A stretch of DNA of 64,000 nt from Psychroflexus curvus (GTDB lineage Bacteria > Bacteroidota > Bacteroidia > Flavobacteriales > Flavobacteriaceae). The stretch spans positions 1 to 64,000 of the forward strand of contig NZ_JAIQZF010000003.1 in NCBI RefSeq assembly GCF_020164585.1. The letters are read 5' to 3'. A program made the translations under genes and the position numbers. The number at the start of each line of letters is the position of its first letter. Position 1 is the first letter of the stretch. Positions 43,861 through 54,071 of this stretch are shown here, piece by piece. The notes beneath the pieces are model-generated. The model saw only the letters and a program-made list of their open reading frames with translations, was not told where the DNA came from and made no database searches.

Positions 43861-45165
43861 ATGAATAGCATTGTAGCCGTTGTAGGTCGACCAAACGTAG
43901 GAAAATCCACCCTTTTTAATAGAATGATAAAGCGTAGAGAAGCTATCGTTGATTCGGTAAGTGGTGTTACGCGTGACAGGCACTACGGGAAATCAGATTG
44001 GAACGGTCGTGAATTTACACTTATTGATACTGGTGGTTATATAGTTGGTAGTGATGATGTGTTTGAAAAAGAGATCGATAAGCAGGTAGAATTGGCTATT
44101 GACGAGGCAGATGTGATTGTTTTTGTGGTAGATGTTATTTCAGGTATCACGCCAATGGACGAAGATGTGGCAAAATTGCTTCGCCGAGTGAACAAACCTG
44201 TTGTGCTTTGCGTCAACAAAGTAGATTCTAATAAAAATAGAACCGATGCTCTTGAGTTTTACAATCTTGGACTTGGTGAGTATCATAGTATTTCTGCAAC
44301 AAGTGGTGGTGGTACTGGGGAATTACTGGATGCTATTGTAGAAAAGCTTCCAGAACGTGAGATTGAGGTTGATGAAGACTTACCAAAATTTGCTATCGTT
44401 GGACGTCCTAACGCAGGAAAATCTTCATTTATAAATGCCTTGTTGGGTGAGGAGCGTTACATTGTAACCGATATTGCTGGAACAACCCGAGATTCTATAG
44501 ATACGCGGTATACAAGATTCGGGTTCGATTTTAAACTCGTCGATACGGCAGGAATCAGGAGAAAAGCTAAAGTAAAAGAAGATCTAGAGTTTTACTCTGT
44601 GATGCGAAGTGTTAGAGCTATTGAAAATGCTGATGTTTGCATGATTGTCCTGGATGCTTCACGAGGTTTTGAAGGTCAGGACCAAAGTATTTTTTGGCTG
44701 GCAGAAAAAAACAGAAAAGGCGTGGTTATTTTGGTTAATAAATGGGATTTGATAGAAAAAGACACCAGCACCATGAAAGAATTCGAAGCCAAAATCCGAA
44801 GCGAAATTTCACCATTTGTAGATGTTCCCATTGTTTTTATTTCTGTATTGAATAAGCAGAGAATCTATAAGGCCATCGAAACGGCTGTTGAGGTTTACAA
44901 AAACCGAAGTAAAAAAATAAAAACGCGTTCACTCAACGATATCATGCTTCCTATTATTGCTGATAATCCACCGCCAGCTTTAAAAGGCAAGTATGTGAAG
45001 ATTAAGTTTATCACTCAATTACCAACACCACAACCTCAGTTTGCTTTTTTCTGTAACCTTCCACAATACGTGAAAGAGCCTTATAAGCGTTTTCTTGAAA
45101 ATAAAATGAGACAAGAATTTGATTTTAAGGGTGTACCGATTTCTATTTATATGAGAAAGAAGTAG
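43861..45165 (+). CDS. der: Ribosome-associated GTPase Der (EngA)
   Basis: Der acts in 50S subunit assembly. The 434-aa product has two tandem G domains, the first with GRPNVGKST (~8-16), DTGG and NKVD, the second with GRPNAGKSS (~180-188), DTAG and NKWD, followed by the C-terminal KH-like domain ([13 protein letters not shown] onward). Length and order are canonical. Confidence 0.98.
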   Translation: MNSIVAVVGRPNVGKSTLFNRMIKRREAIVDSVSGVTRDRHYGKSDWNGREFTLIDTGGYIVGSDDVFEKEIDKQVELAIDEADVIVFVVDVISGITPMDEDVAKLLRRVNKPVVLCVNKVDSNKNRTDALEFYNLGLGEYHSISATSGGGTGELLDAIVEKLPEREIEVDEDLPKFAIVGRPNAGKSSFINALLGEERYIVTDIAGTTRDSIDTRYTRFGFDFKLVDTAGIRRKAKVKEDLEFYSVMRSVRAIENADVCMIVLDASRGFEGQDQSIFWLAEKNRKGVVILVNKWDLIEKDTSTMKEFEAKIRSEISPFVDVPIVFISVLNKQRIYKAIETAVEVYKNRSKKIKTRSLNDIMLPIIADNPPPALKGKYVKIKFITQLPTPQPQFAFFCNLPQYVKEPYKRFLENKMRQEFDFKGVPISIYMRKK

Positions 45166-45226
45166 AGGCATGGAATAGTTGTCTTTTTTAAAAATCAGAT
45201 TAAACACCGAGAGTTTAATTCAGTCT

Positions 45227-45234
45227 TAGGTTTG
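45227..45234 (+). promoter_or_regulatory. -7 promoter box for the TonB-dependent receptor
   Basis: TAGGTTTG matches TAnnTTTG. The transcript start would be near 45240, which supports ATG 45253 as the start codon. Confidence 0.55.
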
Positions 45235-45252
45235 TTAATCGACAAACCTATT

Positions 45253-48015
45253 ATGAAAAAAATCTTACTGGCTTCTGTTTTTTCTTTAACTGTTTTTTCT
45301 TCTTTTGCACAAGAGTACCTTCTTAAAGGTCAGGTGCTAAGTAGTGTATCTAATACTAAATTAAGCTCAGCGACCATCTTTGTTGAGACTTTAAATGATT
45401 CAACTTTATTGAACTATACCATAACTGACAGCTCTGGTAATTTTGAACTTTTGGTTAAAACAAAAGAAGATAAAGCCAGATTGAATGTGAGTTTTACAGG
45501 CATGCAGCCTTTTGTGAAAACAATTCCACTTTCTGATTCGACGACAAATCTTGGAATAGTAAAGCTTCAGGAGTTAACAAATGACCTGGATGAAGTTTTA
45601 ATTAATGTCAACCGCTCTCCAATCACTATTAAAAAGGACACTTTAGAATTTAATGCAGCATCTTTTAAGACGAGGCCTGATGCCAATTTGGAAGAAACAT
45701 TGAAGCAATTGCCAGGTGTTGAGGTGGATGCTGCGGGAAATATAACGGTAAATGGTAAGCCTGTACAAAGAATACTTGTGAATGGAAAAGAGTTTTTTGG
45801 CAACGACCCTAAGATTGCAACCAAAAATTTACCTAAAGAAATTATCAATAAAATCCAGGTTGTAGATACAAAAACCCAATCTCAGGAATTTACTGGGGAG
45901 GAAGGTGATTCAGAAAACAAAACCATCAATATTACCATTGATGAAGATAAAAACCGAGGTTATTTCTCGAGAGCTACAATTGGTGGTGGAACAGATGACA
46001 GATATGAAATAAGCGGTATTTCAAATTATTTTCAGGATGATTTACGACTCAGCGTGCTAGCAAGTTCCAACAATATCAATAGTAGTGGATTTACTTTTGA
46101 TGAAGTTTTTGATGCCATGGGCAGACGAGCCAGAACCATTACCAGGAGTGGAGGCAGTTTTGGTATTAACGGACTTAATTTTGGCAATAATACTGGGATC
46201 ACAAAATCTGAAACCGCTGGAATGAGTTTTGTAAATGAATGGAAGGAGATATATGATTTGTCCGCAGATTACTTCTTTGGAAGCAATAAAACAGATACTA
46301 GAAATTCAGCAAGACGTGAAAATATATTGCCAGATCGTACTTTCTTTTCTAATTCTGAAAGCAACGCCACTAGAGATAATAATTCTCACAGAGGAAACGT
46401 AAATTTTTCAATTAAACCAGATACCTTGACTAGAATTTCGATCCGCCCTTCTATAAATATCAGTCAAGGAACGACGCAAAGTTCCAATCTTTCTGAGTCT
46501 TTAGATGAAAACGGGAATCTCATCAACACTTCCGAGTCTGAAAATAGAAATGATAACCTGAGTATGAACTTCAGCAATAGATTTTCTGTCACAAGAAAAT
46601 TCGGTAGTCGAGGCGCTTTTTTAAGTTTTACCTTTGATAACGAAAATAACAAAAGCGAAAGCGACAACTTTTTCTTTTCGGGTCGAGAGACTTTTGGAGA
46701 CAATCCAAATACTCAGATTCAAGACCAATTGATCTCTGAAGAAAATAATGAGGATACTTACGAAGTTCAATCGCGTTACCGGGCTGTAATGACAGATGAT
46801 TTGTTTCTGGATGTGAGGTACTCTTACGAAATAGAATCCAGTAAGAACGAAAGGAGTGTTTTCGATTTTGATGAAAATACCAGCTTATACTCAAATTTTA
46901 ACGCAGAGTTGAGTAATGAATTTAAAGTGAAAGGTGAAACTCATATCCCAAGTGTTGGGCTGCGTTACGAAGGGGATAAATTGAGAACCGGTTTCAATCT
47001 TGGTTTATTGAATACCCAGTTAAGAACTGAAAATCTCATACAGAATATAGAATTTAATAATGATTTCAATAATTTATTCGCAAGTGCCAACTTGAGGTAT
47101 GAATTTGAAAGGTCTAAACGAATAGGTGTTTATTATCGAAACAGTAATAATATCCCGTCGATCCAGCAATTACAGCCTGTAAGTATTCAGACAGACCCTT
47201 TAAATATCATAAGAGGTAATCCCGATTTGAAACCTTCTTTCAATCAGGATATAAATATCAATTTCAATAATTTCGATTTTAAGACACGATCTGGATATGG
47301 TTTTTACATGTCTTATAGTTATGTCACAGATCAAGTGGTTTCTGTTTCGGTTACAGATGAAGATTTAATACGAAGAACAACTTACGATAACGTGAGCGGT
47401 GCCCAAAATGCAAACCTCAATTTTTATTACAGCAAGCAGCTGAAATCAGAAAATGAGGACACATATCGGCTGCGAGGTAATATTTCAGGTCAATATACTA
47501 AAAATTTAGGGTTTACAAACGGCCAGCAATTTGAAAGTGAAAATTATGTGGTCTCCCCTTATTTGGGGGTTACCTACGAAAAAGAACAAGTTATAACTTT
47601 AAACCCCGGTTTTGGATTGGATTATAACCTTAGGAATTTCAATTTAAACTCCAACAGAGATGAAGAATTTACAAATCTCAATTTTTCACTGGAGGCGACA
47701 ACCTACTGGCCTAAAAATGTAGTTTTTGGTAATGATATCACTTATTTCAAATACGGAAATGTAGCCGCAGATTTCAGGTCAACTTCCTTGCAATGGAATA
47801 TGAGTTTAGGTTATCAGTTTGCAGATGATGATGCCACTTTGAAATTTAAAGTTTTCGATCTATTAGACGAAAATATTGGCACGCGAAGACAAACTGGAGA
47901 TGACTTTGTTCAGGACACCGATCAGTTGATACTAGAACGCTATTTTATGCTAAGTTTTACTTATAAGTTCAGCAAGTTTGGCGGAAAAGATCCAAATTCC
48001 AGGCGTAGATTTTGA
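45253..48015 (+). CDS. TonB-dependent receptor-like outer membrane protein
   Basis: The 920-aa protein has a signal peptide (ILLASVFSLTVFSSFAQ), a carboxypeptidase-regulatory-like domain (~20-105), a plug region with ETLKQLPGVEVDAAGNITVNG and a long C-terminal beta-barrel (~230-920) of the Bacteroidetes type, including RGNPDLKPSFNQDINI. It probably transports a siderophore, glycan or peptide through the outer membrane. No SusD partner is next to it, so a polysaccharide locus is not indicated. Confidence 0.9.
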   Translation: MKKILLASVFSLTVFSSFAQEYLLKGQVLSSVSNTKLSSATIFVETLNDSTLLNYTITDSSGNFELLVKTKEDKARLNVSFTGMQPFVKTIPLSDSTTNLGIVKLQELTNDLDEVLINVNRSPITIKKDTLEFNAASFKTRPDANLEETLKQLPGVEVDAAGNITVNGKPVQRILVNGKEFFGNDPKIATKNLPKEIINKIQVVDTKTQSQEFTGEEGDSENKTINITIDEDKNRGYFSRATIGGGTDDRYEISGISNYFQDDLRLSVLASSNNINSSGFTFDEVFDAMGRRARTITRSGGSFGINGLNFGNNTGITKSETAGMSFVNEWKEIYDLSADYFFGSNKTDTRNSARRENILPDRTFFSNSESNATRDNNSHRGNVNFSIKPDTLTRISIRPSINISQGTTQSSNLSESLDENGNLINTSESENRNDNLSMNFSNRFSVTRKFGSRGAFLSFTFDNENNKSESDNFFFSGRETFGDNPNTQIQDQLISEENNEDTYEVQSRYRAVMTDDLFLDVRYSYEIESSKNERSVFDFDENTSLYSNFNAELSNEFKVKGETHIPSVGLRYEGDKLRTGFNLGLLNTQLRTENLIQNIEFNNDFNNLFASANLRYEFERSKRIGVYYRNSNNIPSIQQLQPVSIQTDPLNIIRGNPDLKPSFNQDININFNNFDFKTRSGYGFYMSYSYVTDQVVSVSVTDEDLIRRTTYDNVSGAQNANLNFYYSKQLKSENEDTYRLRGNISGQYTKNLGFTNGQQFESENYVVSPYLGVTYEKEQVITLNPGFGLDYNLRNFNLNSNRDEEFTNLNFSLEATTYWPKNVVFGNDITYFKYGNVAADFRSTSLQWNMSLGYQFADDDATLKFKVFDLLDENIGTRRQTGDDFVQDTDQLILERYFMLSFTYKFSKFGGKDPNSRRRF

Positions 48016-48121
48016 GCCTAGTCCAGTGTTCATAACTGTTGGTCTCGAAAAGCTCACTATGATTTAACCGTAGAAATCCTGTATTCCTCAGGAGAATGAT
48101 TGTTTGCAGGTAAAAAGAAAA

Positions 48122-48141
48122 GGCTTGTTAAGCCGTTTTTT
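48122..48141. terminator. Intrinsic terminator between convergent genes
   Basis: GGCTT/AAGCC around GTT is flanked by an A-rich run on the left and T6 on the right. It lies between the receptor gene and the TPM operon, which face each other. Confidence 0.7.
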
Positions 48142-48158
48142 AGCTGCTGTAGCTTGTA

Positions 48159-48962
48159 TTACCAGCTACCGCCAGCACCGCCTCCTCCAAAGCCACCTCC
48201 GCCGAAGCCACCGCTAAAGCCGCCTCCGCCACCGAAGCCACCAGAAGATCCGCCGCTAAAACCGCCGCCCATGCTTCTTCCCATACTGCCAAGGATAAGG
48301 AAGTCCAGTAAGTCCGGACCTCGTCTATTGCTGCCATTACCAGGGCCGTCACCTTTATTTCTTCTTCTTACGAGAATAAAAATGACTATAAATATAAGTA
48401 TCGGAAAAATGGCAAATGGCCAGGTGCTTTCATCTGATTTATCCTGAATAGCGGAAGCATCAAACCTTCCGGCTAGAACTTCAAAAACAGCTGTTGTTCC
48501 CTGATTCACGCCTTCGTAATAATCTCCTTTTCTGAATTCGGGTAGGATGATATTTTCAATGATGGTATTGGATGTTGCATCGGTAAGGTAAGGCTCTAAT
48601 CCGTAGCCTGTTGAGAACCAGATTTTAGCATCCGTTTTGGCAATCAGAATAAGCAACCCATTGTCTTCTCCTTTCTGTCCAATACCCCAGGCATCCCCCC
48701 AATCTGCGGCATACGTCCCAATGTACTCTCCGTTAAGCGAATTGATGGTAGCGACTACTATTTGTGTGGAAGTTGTATCTGCGTAGGTTTCCAGTTTTTG
48801 TCTTAGCTGTTGTTCTTCGTTGTCCTTAAAAATATCGGCGCCGTCATAAACAGCCATTTCTTTAGAGGGCTTTTCTGGAATTGCAATCTGAGTAAAACCA
48901 TCAAAGCTAAAGCATAAAAGTGCTATGGCAGAATATATAATGACCTGGTGTAGTGATTTCAT
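48159..48962 (-). CDS. TPM-domain membrane protein with glycine-rich tail
   Basis: The 267-aa protein has a signal peptide, a TPM (YgcG-type) domain (~35-175) with GDAWGIGQKGEDNGLLILI, one membrane helix (~190-208) and a C-terminal glycine/serine-rich tail that ends GGGGAGGSW. The tail is typical of this family. It lies 3 bp from the second TPM gene and belongs to the LemA operon. Function is unknown; relatives are linked to membrane stress or photosystem assembly. Confidence 0.85.
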   Translation of the reverse strand: MKSLHQVIIYSAIALLCFSFDGFTQIAIPEKPSKEMAVYDGADIFKDNEEQQLRQKLETYADTTSTQIVVATINSLNGEYIGTYAADWGDAWGIGQKGEDNGLLILIAKTDAKIWFSTGYGLEPYLTDATSNTIIENIILPEFRKGDYYEGVNQGTTAVFEVLAGRFDASAIQDKSDESTWPFAIFPILIFIVIFILVRRRNKGDGPGNGSNRRGPDLLDFLILGSMGRSMGGGFSGGSSGGFGGGGGFSGGFGGGGFGGGGAGGSW

Positions 48963-48965
48963 AAA

Positions 48966-49400
48966 TTATCCTTTAGAAATTTCGTTATCCAATTCGTTGG
49001 TATCATCAGATTGATAAGGGAAATGCTGTTTGAGTTGTTTTCCAGCTTCTAAAATTCCATTGATTAAACCTTGCTTGTAGTTGTGAGCTTTAAATTGACT
49101 TATAATCTCATCTCTTGTGCTTTCCCAAAAGCCCTTTTCAACGACATCATTGATGCCTTTATCGCCCAAAATTACGAGTTGGTGGTCGTCTATAGACACG
49201 TAAATCAAAACACCATTAGAAAGTTCTGTTTTGTGCATTTCAAGCTTTTCAAAGATTTCTAAAGCATGATCAAACCTGTCTCCGGTACATTTATGTTCTA
49301 TGTGAACTCGTATTTCTCCAGAGGTGTTCAACTCCGCTTCTTTGATGGCTTTTACAATTTCTTTTTCGTCGTCTGGACTTATAAATTCAGATACTTTCAT
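48966..49400 (-). CDS. TPM-domain protein, soluble form
   Basis: The 144-aa protein is a second TPM domain (EIVKAIKEAELNTSGEIRVHIEH at the start and ILGDKGIN in the middle) without signal peptide or membrane helix. The pair with the longer TPM protein and LemA is a recurring arrangement in Bacteroidetes. Confidence 0.82.
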   Translation of the reverse strand: MKVSEFISPDDEKEIVKAIKEAELNTSGEIRVHIEHKCTGDRFDHALEIFEKLEMHKTELSNGVLIYVSIDDHQLVILGDKGINDVVEKGFWESTRDEIISQFKAHNYKQGLINGILEAGKQLKQHFPYQSDDTNELDNEISKG

Positions 49401-49411
49401 GAGAGGTGTGT

Positions 49412-50011
49412 TTAATTAAAATCAAATTCGACTTCTTTTGCATTTTCTGAACCTTCATCTGCAGAATATCGTGACATTTCTTCAAAGCCAAACCAGCCCG
49501 CAAAAATGGAATTGGGAAAAACTTTAATGTGTGTATTGTATTCTCCAACAGTAGAATTGTAGCGATTTCTCTCGACATTGATTCTGTTTTCGGTGCCTTC
49601 CAGCTGAGTCTGAAGATTCATGAAGTTTTGGTTGGATTTCAAATCCGGATAGCGTTCCACGCTTACTAATAATCTGGATAAAGCCGAATTTAATCCGCCC
49701 TGAGCCTGCTCGAATTGTTGAATGTTTTCCTGTGTAAGATTATCAGCATTGATGTTTACAGAGGTAGCTTTAGCTCTGGCTTCGATAACCTCTGTCAACG
49801 TATTTCTTTCAAAATCCGCCGCACCTTGAACCGTCTTTACCAGATTTCCAATAAGGTCATTTCTACGTTGGTAAGCACTTTCTACATTGCTCCATGCTGT
49901 TTTTGCTTCTTCTTGTAAAGTTATAGCAGTGTTGTTGAATCCTTTAGTCCAGCTATACAGGCCGAAGACTACAACAACAATTACAACTACCGGGATTAAC
50001 CACTTTTTCAT
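49412..50011 (-). CDS. lemA: LemA family protein
   Basis: The 199-aa protein has an N-terminal membrane helix (~4-22) and a helical domain with YQRRNDLIGNLVKTVQG, then ARAKAT, LSRLLVSVERYPDLKSNQNF and GWFGFEEMSRYSA, all typical of LemA. Function is unknown; the family is associated with membrane stress. It is the central gene of the TPM/LemA operon. Confidence 0.93.
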   Translation of the reverse strand: MKKWLIPVVVIVVVVFGLYSWTKGFNNTAITLQEEAKTAWSNVESAYQRRNDLIGNLVKTVQGAADFERNTLTEVIEARAKATSVNINADNLTQENIQQFEQAQGGLNSALSRLLVSVERYPDLKSNQNFMNLQTQLEGTENRINVERNRYNSTVGEYNTHIKVFPNSIFAGWFGFEEMSRYSADEGSENAKEVEFDFN

Positions 50012-50025
50012 TTCTTTTGATTTTA

Positions 50026-50355
50026 TTAGAGTTGATTTTTGATTGAGATAAGCTCAGATTTAATGGCTTTCAATTTGCTTATCAATTCAAATTTCGAAAG
50101 CGTTTCTTTTTTGTCTTCGCGTAAATGTGTTTTTGCACCTTCTAAAGTAAATCCGCGTTCTTTTACCAAATGGTATATTAATTCTATAGTTTTTAGATCG
50201 CTTTGCGTAAACTTTCTATTTCCCTTTGCGTTTTTCTTTGGGTGAATTTCATCAAATTCTTTTTCCCAAAACCTAATGAGAGAAGAATTAACATCAAAGG
50301 CTTTGGCAACCTCCCCGATAGAATAGTAAAGTTTCTCTCCAAGCGGGTGTCTCAT
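50026..50355 (-). CDS. MerR family transcriptional regulator
   Basis: The 109-aa protein is a MerR-type winged helix (YYSIGEVAKAFDVNSSLIRFWEKEF, then GNRKFTQSDLKTIELI) with a short dimerisation helix and no effector domain. Its ATG overlaps the M23 stop region by one base, so it is translated within the operon and may autoregulate it. Confidence 0.9.
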   Translation of the reverse strand: MRHPLGEKLYYSIGEVAKAFDVNSSLIRFWEKEFDEIHPKKNAKGNRKFTQSDLKTIELIYHLVKERGFTLEGAKTHLREDKKETLSKFELISKLKAIKSELISIKNQL

Positions 50356-51329
50356 CAGTCTAAAGATTGATTTTCAAGAGCAGATTGATTTAACATGATA
50401 TCATATTCTTCTGCTGTTAAATCCCCATGATAGAAGTTAATAGGATTGACCACCTTGCCATTTTTGTGAACTTCATAGTGCAAATGCGGCGCTGTGGAAA
50501 GCCCTGAATTTCCTACATATCCTATGATTTCTCCACGCTTCACCTTTTGCCCTGGTCTTACATTGAACTCATTCAAGTGTGCATAGTAAGTTTCGTATCC
50601 AAAGCCATGATCGAGAACAATCAAGTTCCCAAAACCGCTTGTTCGTCTCGCTTTTTTTACGACTGCATTTCCTGTGGCAAAGACTTCAGTATTCGTAGTA
50701 GCAGAAAAATCCATTCCGTTGTGCATTTTCCTGTATTTTAAAATGGGATGCATTCGTATTCCAAATCCTGACGCCATTTTCCTTAAGTCATCATTTTTTA
50801 CGGGCTGTATGGCAGGAATAGAAGCTAAAAGCGCTTCTTTATTTCTAGCCAATTCTGCAATTTCATCTAAGGATTTGGATTGAATAACTAATCGTTTAGA
50901 TAACTTATCAAGATTTTTTGTGGCTTCAATAATGATATCAGAATTTCCGTAGCCTTCTAGGTTTTTATATCGATTAATACCTCCAAATCCAGATTTGCGC
51001 TGTTCTTCAGAAACAGGGTTGGCTTCAAAGTAAACCCTGTAAATGTTGTTATCACGCTCCTCCACATTTTCTAAAACATCCACAACGTTTTCCATTCGTT
51101 TATTCAAAAGTTCATATTGAAACTTCATGTTTTCAATTTCTCTCTTGTAAGCTCTTTCTTTTGGAGTTTCCAGGTTCGGAATATTGAGGTAAACTAAAAC
51201 TAAAACAAAACTCATAGCAATTATGCCCAATATGAATAAGGTGGCTAGCGCAAAGCTTTTTCCTTTTTTCGGTTCGATTTTCCGATAGGATAAAGTTTCG
51301 CTGTCGTAGTAATATTTTACTTTACTCAT
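50355..51329 (-). CDS. M23 family peptidoglycan endopeptidase, membrane anchored
   Basis: The 324-aa protein has a cytoplasmic basic stretch, one membrane helix (~28-48), a coiled-coil region (~60-180) and a C-terminal lysostaphin-type domain with the zinc residues of MHNGMDFS and HLHYEVH and the loop GNSGLSTAPHLH. It should cut peptide cross-links in the periplasm during cell-wall growth. It heads the operon with MerR, LemA and TPM genes. Confidence 0.92.
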   Translation of the reverse strand: MSKVKYYYDSETLSYRKIEPKKGKSFALATLFILGIIAMSFVLVLVYLNIPNLETPKERAYKREIENMKFQYELLNKRMENVVDVLENVEERDNNIYRVYFEANPVSEEQRKSGFGGINRYKNLEGYGNSDIIIEATKNLDKLSKRLVIQSKSLDEIAELARNKEALLASIPAIQPVKNDDLRKMASGFGIRMHPILKYRKMHNGMDFSATTNTEVFATGNAVVKKARRTSGFGNLIVLDHGFGYETYYAHLNEFNVRPGQKVKRGEIIGYVGNSGLSTAPHLHYEVHKNGKVVNPINFYHGDLTAEEYDIMLNQSALENQSLD

Positions 51330-51344
51330 TCTTTAATTTTATAG

Positions 51345-51396
51345 TATTTTTGCACCTACAAGGTTGCAAATAACCATTTTGTAACTTACAAATATA
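51345..51396. promoter_or_regulatory. Face-to-face -7 boxes for alaS and the M23 operon
   Basis: The plus strand has TATTTTTG (51345-51352) for alaS and the minus strand TATATTTG (51389-51396) for the M23 operon. Because each points towards the other, the two inferred transcripts start near 51358 and 51383 and overlap for about 25 nt. Confidence 0.5.
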
Positions 51397-51439
51397 GCTC
51401 AAAATTGAAACACCTTAAAATAAATTCAGAACAGACTTT

Positions 51440-54070
51440 ATGAAATCTATACTTCTTCGTCGTCAATTTTTAGAATTTTTTCAAAGCAAATCTCACGCCA
51501 AAGTAGATTCAGCGCCAATAGTTCTTAAAGATGACCCTACGCTAATGTTCACCAATGCGGGTATGAATCAATTTAAATCCTATTTTTTGGGTAATTCTGA
51601 GCCTCAATCAACACGGGTTACCAATTCTCAAAAATGTTTGCGGGTAAGTGGAAAGCATAACGACCTGGAAGAAGTGGGTAAAGATACCTATCACCATACC
51701 ATGTTTGAGATGCTGGGTAACTGGAGTTTTGGGGATTATTTCAAAAAAGAAGCGATAGAATGGGCCTGGGAGTTTTTAACTGAAGTGCTTGAAATTTCTA
51801 AGGATAATTTATACGTGACCATTTTTGAAGGTGATAAAGCTGACGGACTTGTAAAGGATTCTGAAGCTTATGAATTTTGGAAAGCACTGGTAGATGAAGA
51901 TAAAATCTTACTGGGAAACAAGAAAGATAATTTCTGGGAAATGGGGGATCAGGGACCCTGCGGTCCTGCTTCAGAAATTCATGTGGATATCAGAACTGAG
52001 GAGGAAAAGGCGAAGGTGCCAGGGAAAGATCTGGTCAATCAAGACCATCCTCAGGTGGTAGAAATCTGGAATTTAGTTTTTATTCAATATAATCGAAAAG
52101 CAAACGGGAGTTTAGAAACCCTTCCTTCCAGGCATGTTGACACGGGAATGGGTTTTGAGCGTTTATGTATGGTGATGCAGGATAAAACCTCCAATTACGA
52201 CACCGATGTATTTACGCCTATCATTCAAAGCATTGAAAACATCACAGGCAAAACCTACGGCAAATCCGAAGAAACCGATATTGCGATAAGGGTGATTGCA
52301 GACCATGTAAGAGCTGTTGCTTTTGCCATTGCCGACGGGCAGCTACCAAGCAGTACCGGAGCTGGCTATGTGATACGGCGAATTCTGAGAAGAGCAATCC
52401 GTTATGGATTTACCTTTTTGGATGTCAAGACCCCATTTATATTTCAACTCGTGAGTGTATTGGCAAAGCAGATGGGTGAAGCTTTCCCTGAGATTTTATC
52501 TCAGGCTGAGCTTTGTAAAAATGTAATACGAGAGGAAGAGAAATCATTTCTAAGAACCCTGGAGCAGGGTCTTGGAATGTTGGATAGTTTAATGGAAGCC
52601 TCTTCTTCCAAAACCATAAGTGGTCAAAAGGCTTTTGAACTTTACGATACCTTTGGCTTCCCTATCGATTTAACGAGTCTTATTTTGAGTGAGCAGGGCT
52701 ACAAACTGGATTTTGAAGCGTTTCAAAAAGAACTCGCTAAGCAGAAAAAGAGATCTAAGGACGCTGCACAAACCAGTTCAAGCGACTGGACAGAAGTCGG
52801 CTCCAGTGGAACAGAAGAATTTGTAGGTTACGATCAGACCGAAATCCAAACCCAACTTGTAAAGTATAGAAAAGTTACTTCTAAAAAAGAGGGTGAGCAG
52901 TACCAGTTTGTACTGAATAAAACCCCATTTTATCCGGAAGGCGGTGGTCAGGTTGGCGACAGGGGAGTTCTGGAATTTAAGGATGGCAGCAAGGTTTATA
53001 TTCTGGATACCAAAAAAGAAAACCATCAAATCATTCATTTTTCTAAGACTTTGCCAGAAGCTTTAGACGAAGAATTTACTGCTAAGGTAGATGTTAGTCG
53101 TCGACAGAAAACAGCTGCAAATCATACAGCAACACACCTGTTACACCAGGCCTTACGTCAGGTTTTGGGAACACATGTAGAGCAAAAAGGCTCTATGGTT
53201 CAGGCGGATTATTTAAGATTTGACTTTTCTCATTTTTCAAAATTGACTGCTAAAGAACTTCAGGCAGTTGAAGATTTTGTAAATTCCAGAATTGAAGAGG
53301 CGTTGTCTTTTGAAGAAGAACGGCAAATCGCTTATGATGCTGCCATCGAAAAAGGAGCTATCGCCCTTTTTGGAGAAAAATATGGTGATAAGGTAAGGTT
53401 GGTGAAATTCGGTAATTCCATGGAATTGTGTGGAGGAACGCATGTGAAAAACACCTCCAAACTCTGGCATTTTATCATTAAGAACGAATCTTCGGTAGCT
53501 TCCGGAATAAGAAGAATCGAAGCCATCACATCCGAAGCGGCCAAAGCATTTTTAACCAAAGAATCTCAGGTTTTGGATTCGGTTAAATCCATTCTGAATC
53601 AGCCACAGGATGTTTTGAAGTCTGTGGAATCCCTTCAGGAAGAGAATTTGAATTTGAAGAAAGAAGTTGAACAGCTGAATCAACTGAAACTGAAGCAAAT
53701 TAAAACTGAATTACAGTCTGAATTACAGGAAATTGGAGGTGTGAATTTAGTTTCACAGCAGGTGGATCTCGATGCCGGGGCCATGAAAGATCTAGCATTT
53801 CAAATTGGAGGGGAACAGGAAAACGTCTTTATTGTTCTCGGCTCTAAAGCTCAGGGAAAAGCCTTGTTGGCCTGTTATATTTCTAAATCCTTAGTGGAAT
53901 CGGAAGGCTGGAATGCAGGGAAAATCATCAAATCTCTGGGGAAACACATTCAGGGCGGTGGAGGAGGTCAGGCTTTTTTTGCCACTGCCGGCGGAAAGAA
54001 TCCTGGGGGAATACCCAAAGCTTTGGAAGAAGCAAAATCCCTCGTAGAGCAAAAATCAACCGAAGGCTAG
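51440..54070 (+). CDS. alaS: Alanyl-tRNA synthetase
   Basis: AlaRS charges tRNA-Ala and clears mischarged Ser and Gly. The 876-aa protein has the class II catalytic domain ([20 protein letters not shown] start, [14 protein letters not shown]), the tRNA-recognition domain, the editing domain with [11 protein letters not shown] and the zinc motif [10 protein letters not shown], and the C-terminal C-Ala domain ([15 protein letters not shown]). Length and order are canonical. GSCFA follows one base after its stop codon. Confidence 0.98.
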   Translation: MKSILLRRQFLEFFQSKSHAKVDSAPIVLKDDPTLMFTNAGMNQFKSYFLGNSEPQSTRVTNSQKCLRVSGKHNDLEEVGKDTYHHTMFEMLGNWSFGDYFKKEAIEWAWEFLTEVLEISKDNLYVTIFEGDKADGLVKDSEAYEFWKALVDEDKILLGNKKDNFWEMGDQGPCGPASEIHVDIRTEEEKAKVPGKDLVNQDHPQVVEIWNLVFIQYNRKANGSLETLPSRHVDTGMGFERLCMVMQDKTSNYDTDVFTPIIQSIENITGKTYGKSEETDIAIRVIADHVRAVAFAIADGQLPSSTGAGYVIRRILRRAIRYGFTFLDVKTPFIFQLVSVLAKQMGEAFPEILSQAELCKNVIREEEKSFLRTLEQGLGMLDSLMEASSSKTISGQKAFELYDTFGFPIDLTSLILSEQGYKLDFEAFQKELAKQKKRSKDAAQTSSSDWTEVGSSGTEEFVGYDQTEIQTQLVKYRKVTSKKEGEQYQFVLNKTPFYPEGGGQVGDRGVLEFKDGSKVYILDTKKENHQIIHFSKTLPEALDEEFTAKVDVSRRQKTAANHTATHLLHQALRQVLGTHVEQKGSMVQADYLRFDFSHFSKLTAKELQAVEDFVNSRIEEALSFEEERQIAYDAAIEKGAIALFGEKYGDKVRLVKFGNSMELCGGTHVKNTSKLWHFIIKNESSVASGIRRIEAITSEAAKAFLTKESQVLDSVKSILNQPQDVLKSVESLQEENLNLKKEVEQLNQLKLKQIKTELQSELQEIGGVNLVSQQVDLDAGAMKDLAFQIGGEQENVFIVLGSKAQGKALLACYISKSLVESEGWNAGKIIKSLGKHIQGGGGGQAFFATAGGKNPGGIPKALEEAKSLVEQKSTEG

Positions 54071-54071
54071 C

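Noticed and set aside
48100-48447. A Pro-rich frame opposite the TPM gene
   Set aside because: It is the complement of the glycine-rich tail of the TPM protein.
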